From Planococcus citri (taxonomy: Eukaryota; Arthropoda; Insecta; Hemiptera; Pseudococcidae): a stretch of DNA of 64,000 nucleotides. This document shows, in pieces, positions 36,533 through 46,541 of this stretch; within the stretch, counting starts at the first letter, position 1, and each line of letters begins with the position of its first letter. Under the pieces are notes generated by a model that did no database searches, was not told the origin of the DNA, and saw nothing but the letters and a program-made list of their open reading frames with translations. The stretch is from positions 15,624,001 to 15,688,000 of the forward strand of contig NC_088679.1 in NCBI RefSeq assembly GCF_950023065.1. The letters are read 5' to 3'. A program made the translations under genes and the position numbers.

Positions 36533-38448
36533 TTAAGGGAAGATCTTTCGTAATTACCAAAAATCATCGATTTTTGGTTTTCGAAATTTGGATCTGTGAA
36601 AATAAGGAAACGTAGAATAGACTAATCCATATTTTCTTTGCTGTCTGGATATCTTTTTAAGCACTGGGTTTGTTTAATTATTGATGTGATTATTTATAAG
36701 ATGATATCTCTCGCGATCTGATTGTTAGCTCAGTGATCTTCAGGGTCGTGATAGATCGCGGACAAATATTGGGGTTCCCTCCTGGAACATAATTCAGTTA
36801 TGATAAATCATAACAGTTTAAGTTTAACGTAAGGTCGTATAAGATGAATCCACAATACTATTTGAGCATGAACTCCCCTTTTTGAATATAAGTTGAGGCG
36901 TAGATTTATTTTCGGTATCGGCTATAAGATGAAAACTGGATCGATCTTAAGATCGATAGGTCGATTTTGATGTCGAAAATGGGAATTTTCGACCATATTT
37001 ATTAGATGATATTGATATATTATTAGATGGAAATACTTTGACGATTCAATGGTCTATATGCACGGGACCATTATATTAACTCGACTTATACACTGGAACT
37101 ATTATAGAGCGAAATAAATCGAGAACACACAAATAACTTCGAAACACGTTTATATTGGATTGAAACGCATCGCAATACCAATAATCAGTCACCATTTAAG
37201 GGATGAAAATTGAAGGTTATTGACTATTATTTCGAGGAAAAATAGATTTTAGGATACTTAGGTCAATAACACGAGGATACTTATCAGAATAAACCTAGGA
37301 CTGTTGGATACACGGGTTGCTTAGGTCAATAAAGGATTCACGGGTTGCTTAGGTCAATAAACTTAGGTCAATAACACAAGGATGCTTAGGTCAATAAGGA
37401 AATGATAAATACAATTAGGATACAAAATGGAAATAATAAATCGATCTCCACGATAAACTTACAGAAGGCGATCCGAGGTCGATGAGCAATCTCCAACTGT
37501 CCCTTGAGGGACGCGAAATACGTAATTATTCAATTACGGACTCTCTTCAGTTCTGGGGGTCATTTCGCTGGTCCATATGAGATGATTATACGATGAAAGG
37601 TCGCCATGTTGACCTAGACTGGAAACATTACTAGTCCAGAAGTGAGAATGATTCTAAGTCGAAGATGTAACACTTAGAAAATTTCGGCATCAAAACGAAC
37701 TTAGAAAGAACAGCCACTGGGTTGGGAGCAAGTCCCAAACCCATAATCGAACGTCGATCACACACTTAACACAGGAACCGCACCAGAACTTGTTAACACG
37801 ATGAAAAACGGAAGAGAAGTGAAATTTATAAGTTGTTGCTCGGATCGCTTCTTATGAAATTATGAAATTTATGAAAAAGAGAGGGTAAGTTGTGCGCGCG
37901 CCATGAATTATGATTGGCTAAACGTTACCCCCGGGAGTATTAAGAGGCGAATAGGAAGTTGGGAATATGACGTAATATCGAGTCGATTGCATCATCTCGG
38001 AAGTAATATTTCCGGAAGTTGCATCATATTCGATAATAAATAGGTAAAATCAATTAGGTAGGTATACGGGGCGGCAGGTAGGGTCGATCTATAGACGAGT
38101 GGTCATTAAAGTCGCATGATTGCAGTGATGGAAAAACTCGACGTCAATTAAATGGGAAAAATGTTGCATATTTTTTCTCCCATTTATTAGATGATGGATT
38201 GTGTCGTAATATTTCTCCCATTTGGGTGGCAGGAAATCGTTGTAATTACACACGATCTAGGTCGATTTTTTCTCCCAGTATAGACGCAAGAAAAATGATA
38301 TTTTTCTCCCAGTATAAGATGGCATAAAATGTTTTCTCCCAGTATAGACGACTGGCTTCTAACAGCTTTCTGTCACTATAGGTGGGAGAAATTGGTTAGT
38401 TTTCTCCCAGTATAGGTGACATAAATGTGATCATTTTCTCCCATTACA
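36533..38448. mobile_element. 1.9-kb insertion with TTCTCCCA repeats, class unknown
   Basis: The surrounding array modules are interrupted here by sequence seen nowhere else in the window. It starts GGGAGAATTTAAGGG and ends TTTTCTCCC, a 7-bp terminal inverted repeat (GGGAGAA/TTCTCCC). The right ~300 bp holds at least six further TTTCTCCCA copies, several as TTTTCTCCCAGTATAGG. The left-centre (37250-37400) has five TTAGGTCAATAA copies. Base composition is more balanced than its neighbours. No ORF over ~60 codons was seen. Subterminal repeats suggest a non-autonomous DNA transposon. Confidence 0.5.
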
Positions 38449-39120
38449 CCTAAAGCTCAACTCAAAAATAAGGAATCGGAGACTGATGAAAAAAGGAAGA
38501 TTATAAGAGAACAATTGATAACGCAATCATTCGATCTCCAAATTTATGTACTTTTTCAAATGAAATGTAAGGTAAGTGAATTTCCTTCCAATTTCTTTCA
38601 ATTTTCTTTTCGCTTCCATAGTTCCATAATTATTAAAAATAAGTTTGCTTGTTTGCTATAAATGCGTGATCAACATCCAGAGCATTCCTCCAGTTTCAAA
38701 AATTATATTGACTACAATTTTGACCTGCGTACGTATCTCTAAAACACACATTAACTAAAAAATAAATGATTTGCTTAACTTTCAACCGCTCAGTAGAAGC
38801 CTAATAAAAATTGTCTCAAGATTTTGACAGTATTCTAGAATCTCAAATAGGCAGGTACCTCGTCAATCCAATAATCAGAGCACGGAAAAATAAGTAGGTA
38901 CCTAAATTCTGTCATCATAGAAAAGGAAAAAAATGATTATTCTTTGAGAGCACATATCTCAGTTCTACAGGAACATTTCCTAGGGTTGAATAATTTCTGG
39001 GTAACTTTGGACCTCGAAATTACGGTTCTCATGGAATTATGTCAGTTGTTTAAATCTATCATCAGATTGCAAGAGAGTTTTTCCAGTTTTTGGTGAAGTT
39101 GAGAAATACTTACTTATTGA
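38449..39120 (+). pseudogene. Degraded cassette/coiled-coil module and spacer
   Basis: CTCAACTCAAAAATAAGGAATCGGAGACTG (coiled-coil exon remnant, 38450-38530) is followed by AAATGTAAG|GTAAGTGAATTTCC at about 38565 and the shared GAACATTTCC...TTATTTCTGGGTAAC spacer at 38970. No open frame persists. Confidence 0.4.
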
Positions 39121-39133
39121 AAAATAATTTCAG

Positions 39134-39215
39134 CTCTCCAATGACGATTGTGATAATACATACAAGATTGGCGAACGTAAACATTGGTGAACAAACGACC
39201 AGAAAAGAACCTGGA
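39134..39215 (+). pseudogene. LSIDDCDITRLANVNIGEQ-type exon copy, degraded
   Basis: After acceptor AATAATTTCAG, CTCTCCAATGACGATTGTGATAA... aligns to the module at 39312 with a small insertion (ACATAC) that disrupts the frame. Flanked by the AGATTGCAAGAGAGTTT block. Confidence 0.4.
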
Positions 39216-39311
39216 GACGCATCGTGTTGAATCTATGTACTGGTACATATTTGCAGATTGCAAGAGAGTTTCTAGTTTTTTGTGAAGAAGAATATTGAAA
39301 AATAATTTCAG

Positions 39312-39611
39312 CTATCCATTGACGATTGTGATATTACACGATTGGCGAACGTAAACATTGGAGAACAAACGGCCAGAAGACTCGAGAAATTGAAAAACGC
39401 GTCACAAGAGTGGAAAGCGAATACGGTCTCCCCAGCGGTGGAGGCGATGATATAGAAAAACATATCGCAAGATTGGAATGTGAATCCCGCCAACGGTTGG
39501 CCAGTAGTGTCAAACCCGGGACGTCAAATCGCTGGAATGCAAGAAACACTTGAAGCGATTCATGAAGCTGTGACCCTGTTTAAAAAAGAAAAATCCAAAA
39601 GAAAATTGTAA
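39312..39611 (+). pseudogene. Longest copy of the LSIDDCDITRLANVNIGEQ exon with frame changes
   Basis: From acceptor ATTTCAG the frame reads LSIDDCDITRLANVNIGEQ, then TARRLEKLKNASQEW..., to a TAG at 39453. A second frame (REIEKRVTRVESEYGLPSGG...) is open to about 39549 and a third (GMQETLEAIHEAVTLFKKEK...) runs to TAA at 39609. All three look helix-forming and charged. This is consistent with a once-continuous terminal coding exon broken by two frameshifts, or with sequencing errors. Unlike the other seven copies it extends well past the GEQ...RRL point, so it may be nearest to the ancestral gene. Function unknown. Confidence 0.45.
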
Positions 39612-40380
39612 TAAGTTTGACCTGACATTTTTTTTTTCTTTTTTTTATGTGATTTTTTTCTCTTTAGTAGGTTAGGTACCTACAATTATGTAGGTATATT
39701 ATAATTATTTTGGTTATTGCGTATTATGTCCATATTCGCGATTTTTGAATGGGGAGCACCAGAGAAGTGATGAGTTTTTTTCAAGTATTGCTTTTAAAAA
39801 TGTGAATTGAATGGTGCTATTTTTTTAATAATGTTCCTGCTTCAGATTTGGATACGAGTATAGGCTAACCATGCCAGGTACAAGCAAAAAAAAACGTAGG
39901 TAAGATTAACAAGTTCCCTATCTTGGAAATTGAAGGGGCAAACTACACTTCCAAAATCTAAGAGCCAAAATCCAATTTTGACTATTTCTCGTTTTGAGTA
40001 GAATTTGCCATAATAACCAGAGAAGAGAAGTTGGCACTATTGCACTTCAAAGCACTCTTCCAGTTTCAAAAATATTGACCACAATACCTAATATGACATT
40101 CTGGCATTTTCAACCGCTCAGTAGAACCCCAATAAAAATTGTCTCAAGATTTTGACAGCACTCAAGAAATACCAAAATCCTATAACTTAATCTTGAGCAA
40201 TGAAAAACAGAATCTCAAATACCTAAATCTTGTTAATCAAAGCAGGAAAAAAATGACGAAAATGATTATTCTTTGAGAGCACATATCTCACTTCTGTAGG
40301 AACATTTCCGAGAGCTGAATTATTTCTGGGAGTCTTTATAGTCGCAATGGAGTTCACGTTAAGTACACTTCACACATTTT
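39612..40380. other. Spacer and dispersed repeat, no gene
   Basis: 39845-39975 is a fragment of the 18940-type repeat (GATTTGGATACGAGTATAGG, CTTGGAAATTGAAGGGGC). 39990-40340 consists of the shared spacer modules (AACCAGAGAAG...TTGGCAC, GAACATTTCCGAG). Confidence 0.5.
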
Positions 40381-40504
40381 TACCATTCGATGATTCCAAT
40401 AGTTTTTGCTTTTTGCTGATCGGTCGATTTAAAATTTTCATTACAACTTTGAACCGTATTCAGCATAATATGAAAAAGATTACAATTCTGCAGTTCATCA
40501 TTTA

Positions 40505-40951
40505 TTGCTTAATTCGAAAATTGTAACGATTGTCAACCACCGATTCACAATAAAACCAAAGTGCTCAGAAGTTGAATATTCTAGGTCACTGCAGGGTCTG
40601 TTTATAAATATCCCCGAAGAAAGCTTTCTGCACCACTTCATCTACAGTTGTCGAAGTCTAGTCAAAAAGAAGTCTAAAAAAATGGATGCTGGTCAACCTA
40701 TCCCGGCTGATTTGCTGATTGCGGAATATGCTCCTCTCCTGCAGGACATGGTACCACAGGAAAATGTTGTGGAGCTAGTTCAGCATGTGACTACCCCATG
40801 CAATTCATGGTCTCTTTACCGAAATTCGGCCAGACTGGGTCTGTTGCCAAATGAGGAATGCACTAGTAAATTCCTCTTGCGGGGGGCCGCTGTTTCAAAG
40901 GCTATAAAGCAAGATATAGGCTTAGGAATGCCACTCGCACCCATCTTATAG
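40505..40951 (+). CDS. Unrecognised ORF, possibly a captured sequence (first of two)
   Basis: 148 codons if read from the first ATG. The first ~19 residues are the repeat family's 5' block, so the real sequence probably begins near 40560 or at the internal ATG at 40682 (MDAGQPIPADLLIAEYAPLL). It is compact, balanced in composition and unlike anything else in the window. It interrupts the 5' repeat module at AATAAAACCAAA. The neighbouring ORF at 40962 is in another frame. No domain recognised. Possible origins are a retrocopied host gene or an old endogenous viral gene, and I cannot decide between them. Confidence 0.4.
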   Translation: MLNSKIVTIVNHRFTIKPKCSEVEYSRSLQGLFINIPEESFLHHFIYSCRSLVKKKSKKMDAGQPIPADLLIAEYAPLLQDMVPQENVVELVQHVTTPCNSWSLYRNSARLGLLPNEECTSKFLLRGAAVSKAIKQDIGLGMPLAPIL

Positions 40952-40961
40952 ATTCACCACT

Positions 40962-41201
40962 ATGAACAGTACTTTTGGTTATTTTACCGTCAATATTGAT
41001 CCAGAAGGTGCCATCGGAGGGATTGAATTAACTAAGATGAGAATGAATGCCAATGTATACATCCATAATCAAAGAAGGAACTTTGGTATCATTTCGGCCT
41101 TGGCTTCCAGGATAAATTGGCAAATCTTCGACGAAGAAATGAGGCCTATCATGTCGCAACTCTGTGGGTCAGGTTTCCAATTTTTTGGGACTTATACCTA
41201 G
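40962..41201 (+). CDS. Unrecognised ORF, possible frame-shifted continuation of the upstream ORF
   Basis: 79 codons (MNSTFGYFTVNIDPEGAIGG... to ...SGFQFFGTYT), starting 11 bases after the upstream stop in a different frame. The spacing and matching composition suggest one original coding sequence broken by a frameshift. About 180 bases after its stop comes AATAAAACATTTTTTTC (41383), a possible poly(A) signal and tail remnant, fitting reverse-transcribed capture. No domain recognised. Confidence 0.4.
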   Translation: MNSTFGYFTVNIDPEGAIGGIELTKMRMNANVYIHNQRRNFGIISALASRINWQIFDEEMRPIMSQLCGSGFQFFGTYT

Positions 41202-41401
41202 CAGCATGCTTGTGCTGATATGGTTGCTGCCTCAACTACGGTGTGATGCTGGAAAGCAAGCCCTGTCAGAGGATGTTCGTTCACAATCCAGTCTGCAAGG
41301 GTAGTCTCCGAGAAATTGTGAACAAGATGCGGTTTTTCCTTTTTTAGCCATCCTGAAAAGGATATATTGTATAAATGGGTACAATAAAACATTTTTTTCA
41401 T

Positions 41402-41760
41402 TATACATACCACGAAAATGTTATTGAGAACTTGAACAATAAGTTACTTATGTATTTGGAAAAAGAAGAGCAAATAGCCCGAGCGAAGCGAGGGCAGAAG
41501 CTCACAAAAACGTATGATTCAAGTTCTAAAAAAGTCGACAAATGAGTCCTTTTCTACAAGTTCAAAATTCCAGAAAAAAGGGAAAAAATTGAAAAAGTCA
41601 TTTTAGAAAAAAAGGACTTTTGGATAAAATTGTTGAAAAAAAGGGCACTTAAAGGACAAAAAGGTGTCATAGGCAAAAAAAAGGACTTTTGTAGGATAAA
41701 TAGGATAAATAGGAGTGTTAGACACCCTGCAACATGCTAAGTTATAAATTGTATGTACTT
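41402..41760. repeat. Dispersed 'CCCGAGCGAAGCGAGGGC' repeat fragment
   Basis: AATAGCCCGAGCGAAGCGAGGGCAGAAGCTC matches copies at 6538, 8088, 9474 and, partially, 52905. It is followed by AAAAGGAC-rich low complexity. Confidence 0.5.
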
Positions 41761-41765
41761 TTCAG

Positions 41766-42440
41766 ATGAAAGTTGAGGTAAGTGAATTTCCTTCCAACTT
41801 CCTTCAATTTTATTTTCGCTTCCGTAATTCTAAAATAGTAAGTTGGATTGTTTGCTATACTTGACGCACGACCATGAGCATATAATTTTTCACCTCTCAT
41901 TTCTCACCAGCTGAAGGTATTTGTATCACAAAAAAAAAGTAACGTCGGAGGATTGGAGAAAGCTATTATGTCATGTCATCGAAATGCTGCTCCTCATCAC
42001 GTTACCCGTTTTCCGCAACATTGCATGCATTATCATACTTACATCGACGCTAGCTGATTACAAGCGAGTTTTTTGCTTTCTGCTAATTGGTCCGATTTAC
42101 AATTTTCTTTTCAGCTTTGAACTGAGTTCAGCACAATATAAAAATTCGACAAAATGTTACGATCTTCAACCACAGATTTACAATAAAACCCAATTCAAAA
42201 AAACAAGAAATAATCGAGTAAAGAAAACGAGAAATAAATTGCAATCCAAATGATATCGATACATCATCGACAGACCCACGAGTAAAAATCAAAGTCAAAT
42301 CACATAATAAAGAACGCCAATCAACTCAACAATAACGTAATTCTGTCTAAAAACTCGTCAATATTGCTCAAGGTACAAGACCTGGTGTGGATTACCAGTA
42401 CAACATTTAGGGAAGAGGTATTGAATTATGGTAAGTAATT
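41766..42440 (+). pseudogene. Repeat-family copy: cassette, TATA block and exon-2-like stretch
   Basis: CAG|ATGAAAGTTGAG|GTAAGTGAA is at 41766-41777. The TATA-type block is at 42048-42150 (CACAATATAAAAATTCG). Exon-2-like sequence at 42265-42415 (CATCGACAGACCCACGAGTAAAAATC ... GGTACAAGACCTGG) extends further than other copies, to AACATTTAGGGAAGAG before GTATTG. No first exon is recognisable between, so this is likely a deletion-joined remnant. Confidence 0.4.
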
Positions 42441-42578
42441 TTTCATCGGATTTGTTGGATTGTTTTATGGACTCAGATTGGGCAAGTATAGTGACGATTA
42501 TAAAAATCTACCACTGGTTTTGTAACATGAATAAAATGGTAATCCAGTCGCTTTGAAAACAATTAAACAGAAAAATTA

Positions 42579-43170
42579 CAGGCGTGTCCAAGGAATGGTA
42601 GTACGAACTTCAGATTTTGATATAACCTAGTACTGAAAAAAAAAAAACGTAAGATAGAGAAGTTGCCTACATTGAAAACTGAAAAAGCAAAATATACTGT
42701 TTCAAAATCCAAGAGCCAAAACTCAATTTTGATCATGGGGGTCGATAAGTACCTACTTTGAAAAATTAATAAAATTACCTATTATGACTTTTTGAAAAAA
42801 AGGAATGCGGAAATGAACACTACATCGAAAAATAAACAAATTTTGTTATGACCATTTTTTTTTCTTACTCTAAAATTTAAAAAGTTTTTGAAACTCGAAA
42901 ATTCCAAATTTTTTAATGAAATTTTCATCAAATTGAAAATTGCTGAACTTCAAAAAATTGTTAAATCTTGGAGTAAAAAAAAAATGATCGTAACCTTTGT
43001 TTATTTTTTGACGTAGGATTCATTTTCGCATTTATTTTCTTCATCGCGATTCTTTGAAATTGAAAATCATTTGTATAGCCCCTCCGATTTGCAACCCCAT
43101 AGTCAAAATTGTATTTTGCCCCTTCAATTTCGAACATAGGTCACACCTTCACAAAACCTTTTTTCTTAGT
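42579..43170. mobile_element. Foldback copy of the 18940-type element
   Basis: The left half (AACGTAAGATAGAGAAGTTGCC, ATACTGTTTCAAAATCC, TTTTGATCATGGGGGTCGA) is mirrored by the right half (CAAAATTGTATTTTGCCCC, TTCGAACATAGG, CCTTTTTTCTTAGTCG). A similar full-length copy is at 60115-60790. Confidence 0.65.
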
Positions 43171-43290
43171 CGTAAAAAGACCCCATCGAATTCCAAAACA
43201 CAATGGAAATAATTTCAGCAGAAAAAACTGCGTGACTTTTAAAATGCACTTCGTGTAACACGCCAGCTTCCAAACGAATGGTCTAGCTGA

Positions 43291-43554
43291 ATGCATTGTG
43301 CAAACATGGAAACGCCGACAATTGCAATGCAGTCAGAAGCTGATTCAACTTCAATTCACGAAAAGTTAGGTCAGATTACCCTACCGTATTACCCAAGGCC
43401 ACTCGCTTCTGGGGTTTCACCGACAGAACATGTATCTAAGTCGCAAATTGAAGATAAGCCTAGATGCGTTTTTTCCTCATCAAGACTGAGCCATAATAAA
43501 AAGGTCGTCAGTCCGTCAATTCAACGTTGGAAGTCACTTTTGGCTCAAGCATGA
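43291..43554 (+). CDS. 87-codon ORF of the repeat family (METPT...SIQRWKSLLAQA)
   Basis: Starts METPTIAMQSEADSTSIHEK, continues through a P/S-rich stretch and ends SIQRWKSLLAQA before TGA. The C-terminal SIQRWKSLLA segment recurs in open or nearly open form at 43757, 45132 and 55406, twice continuing ...EAR, so the TGA may be a local mutation. The upstream part recurs, degraded, at 21080-21200 and 61080-61250. No known domain. Reuse of one peptide in several copies argues it was coding in the ancestor. Confidence 0.4.
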   Translation: MHCANMETPTIAMQSEADSTSIHEKLGQITLPYYPRPLASGVSPTEHVSKSQIEDKPRCVFSSSRLSHNKKVVSPSIQRWKSLLAQA

Positions 43555-43599
43555 AGCAACGCACCCACTATGTAAGTTATTACAGTTGTTTACGTCTAT

Positions 43600-44340
43600 T
43601 GCGGATTGTAAGAGAGTTTCTAGTTTTTGCGAAGCTCAACTAGAAAATAGAGAAATCGAAATTAAAAAGACTAAAACAGACTTTTTCTGATGAAAGTTGA
43701 GGTAAGTGAATTTCCTTCCAATTTCTTTCAATTTCCTCCGAGCCATTAAAAACACCATGAGTCTGTCAATTCAACGTTGGAAGTCACTTTTGGTCCAACG
43801 CAATCCTTCGATGTGCCAAAACCTAAGCCACAGAACCGATCACTTCGACCAAATGTTGAATGACTATTTACAGTTATTTACATCTATTTGCTGATTTCGA
43901 GAGAGTTTTTAGTTTTTTGTGAAGCTGAAAAATATTGAAAAAATAATTTCAGCTTTCCATTAACGATTGCGATATCACAAGATTGGCGAACATAAACATT
44001 GGAGAAAAAACAACCAGAAGACTCCAGGAACACATCCTGTGATCCTGCGTGGGAAAACAATTACTGCTATGAGCTTCTATATAATCTATGATATTGATTT
44101 CTTTGTTTCTCGTCATTATATTTCATCATTTCGCATTCAGATTTACAATTTTTCAAAACGGTAAGTAGTATTCAAATGCAAAATGTCTAAAAAATAAGAA
44201 ATGATCAAACTAAAAGGTGAGAATGAGCTAAGTCCCTATTACAAGCTTTCAACTCGAAGATAAAGAAACAGTGAATTGAAATTCTAGAATCGTGAAAACC
44301 GTACTAACGGAAAAATTAAGAGACAATACGTAACCTAACC
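43600..44340 (+). pseudogene. Repeat-family modules: cassette, IQRWKSLL, LSIDD exon, MSKK exon
   Basis: ATGAAAGTTGAG|GTAAGT at 43690-43701 runs straight into a copy of the SIQRWKSLL exon (43757-43860; reads LSIQRWKSLLVQRNPSMCQN...), a deletion join. LSIDDCDITRLANINIGE is at 43953-44035, ending TGA. ATGTCTAAAAAATAAG, the MSKK exon with an early stop, is at about 44184. Confidence 0.45.
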
Positions 44341-44510
44341 GAGCTACAACATCCGAAATATTGTGTGCGGATGTTTGCGATTATCCGCAAACTATCCGCA
44401 AATGACGTCATGCCACAAAAACGAAGTTTGTTAACAAAGTTTTCTGGGGAATAGGTTAATAGCGAATTGGGGATATGATGAGTATAAAAGTACAAATTTG
44501 TATGGTTGTA

Positions 44511-44773
44511 GGGTCATTCCATGTCAACTCAACCAACGTTTTTGGGTCATGTCCTTCGATTTCGCTCAAATTTTTTTTACAATATCTACCCACCCAGTAA
44601 TTAAGAAAGCCGCAATCAGTTTGGTCGCAGCCCCCTGAGGGGGCTGCGACCAAACTGATCGCGGCTTTCTTACTTACTGGGTGGGTAGATATTGTAAAAA
44701 AAAATTGAGCGAAATCGAAAGACATGACTTTCAAAAATCACCTTTTTTTGGTTGAGTTGACATGGGATGACCC
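44511..44773. mobile_element. 263-bp foldback MITE, GGGTCATTCC termini, TGTA target duplication
   Basis: Starts GGGTCATTCCATGTCAACTC and ends GAGTTGACATGGGATGACCC, flanked by TGTA at 44507-44510 and 44774-44777. The centre is a perfect palindrome around CCCCCTGAGGGGG. It shares termini and 4-bp duplication size with the 1.38-kb element at 17135-18517, so both were probably mobilised by the same, unseen, enzyme. Confidence 0.9.
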
Positions 44774-44939
44774 TGTAGCTTTAAAAATGTAAGGAACTCT
44801 ATTATATTTACTAAACATGCAGGAAATGCTCATATTTTGATTAAATTGATCAATCCATTTAGTTACTCGCATTGCCTACAGAACAGATAACGCCTATACT
44901 GTTTTCAAATAGATGGCGGATCTACTACTAATTGCACTT

Positions 44940-45640
44940 TTTCAGATGAAAGTTGAGGTAAGTGAATTTCCTTCCAATTTCCTTCAATTTTCTTTTCGCT
45001 TCCGTAATCAAAAATAAGTTTGCTTGTTTACTATACTTGACACGAGGGATTAGGGAACAATACCTAATAGGTCGTAAATTGAAGATAAGCTAGATGCGTT
45101 TTTTCCCTATCACGAACGGAGCCATAAGAAAAACCCTCAGTCCATTAATTCAACGTTGGAAGTCACTTTTGGCCGAAGCCCGAAGCAACGCAACACAAAA
45201 TATAAGCTATTTACAGTTGTTTACAATATGTATTTGCAGATTGCAAGAGAGTTTCCAGTTTTTTGTGAAGTTGAAAAATATTGAAAAATAATTTCAGGTT
45301 TATATTGACGATTGTGATATTACTTACGAGATTGGCGAACGTAAAAACATTGGAGAACAAACGACCAGAAGACAACAGTCACAGTGACGCTTCATCTTGT
45401 GACCTATGTGGGAAAAAAATACTCCTATGGGCTTCTAATCTATGGCATTGATTTCTTTTTTTATCATCATTTCATTTTCCATTTCGCATTCACATTCATA
45501 ATTTTTCAAAACAGTAGTATTTAAATGTAATATGTCTGAACAAGAAGATCATTGAACTATAAAACCTCAGAATGAGCTATTACACGCTCGACTTGAAGGT
45601 AAAGAAACAGACTAATAATTCTACTTTTTCAGATGAAAGT
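44940..45640 (+). pseudogene. Repeat-family modules: cassette, SIQRWKSLL exon, LSIDD-like exon
   Basis: CAG|ATGAAAGTTGAG|GTAAGT at 44946-44957. A stretch from about 45094 reads RKTLSPLIQRWKSLLAEARS... . An LSIDD-type exon from 45298 is changed (GTTTATATTGACG). An ATGTCTGAACAAGAAG start-type block sits near 45531, and the next cassette is at 45633. Confidence 0.45.
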
Positions 45641-46300
45641 TGAGGTAAGTGAATTTCCTTCCAATTTTCTTCAATTTTTTTTTTTTCGCTTCCGTAATTC
45701 CATAATCAAAAATAAGTTTGCTTAATTGTTTGCTATACTCGAAGCATGACCAGAGCATCTAATTTTTCGCCTCTTTATTCTCACGAACTGAATGCACAAT
45801 AATTGATTAAGGAATTGTGTAGCAATTTAGATTTTGTGTTGTTATGTACTTTTTCAAATTAAATGTGAGGTAAGTGAATTTCCTTCCATGCATGGTCAAA
45901 GCACCATTTTTTCACCTCCTTCACGAGCTGAATGTATGTTCGCACATGGTTAAGTATTACCTCAGGTTAGATGGCGGAAAAAAAATCAGGAGGATTTCAA
46001 ACAAACTCAAATGGATAACTAAATTTCAAGTTGAAAGTTTTTTTCAGCTCAGAGGTTCCTCTGAAGGGGAGATATCGATCCTCAAAGAAGAAGCATTTTC
46101 AGAAAAATCGTTTTTTTTTTACTCTAAGGTAAAAAGAGGTAATTTGCAAAAATGGGGTAAGTAAGTTCAACTCGAAAATAAAGAAACAAAATTAAAAATC
46201 GAGAATCGTGAAAAGGGAACAATCAATTACTAACAAGACCAACTGGAAATGTACTTTTCCAGATGAAATTTGAGGTAAGTGAATTTCCTTCCAATTTCTT
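45633..46300 (+). pseudogene. Repeat-family modules: cassettes and LKEEAFSEKS exon fragment
   Basis: Cassettes at 45633-45644 (exact) and 46263-46274 (ATGAAATTTGAG), with a worn copy near 45865. 46041-46140 reads LRGSSEGEISILKEEAFSEK after acceptor TTTTTTTCAG and then diverges. A coiled-coil remnant is at 46165-46225. Confidence 0.45.
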
Positions 46301-46350
46301 TCAATTCTCGTTTCGCTTCCGTATATTTAAAAATAAGTTTTGCTTGTTTG

Positions 46351-46401
46351 CTACAATGCATGCATTGTAGCGGTCTATAGTCATGCATGACTATAGACCG
46401 C
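46351..46401. repeat. Two adjacent perfect palindromes
   Basis: CTACAATGCATGCATTGTAG (46351-46370) abuts CGGTCTATAGTCATG and its exact reverse complement (46371-46400). Sister copies of the module read simply CTACAATGCATGACTAT... here, so about 30 bp of inverted sequence was added, as expected from replication template switching. Confidence 0.8.
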
Positions 46402-46541
46402 CTAATTTTTCACCTCTTTCTCACGAACTGAATGTTTGTTTGTACATGGTTGGCACATATGGCTTAGATGGCGAAAAAAATAAGTTTGCAGGATTTTAAA
46501 TAAACTCGGATAACTAAATTTCAATTCTTTCTATCTCAAAG

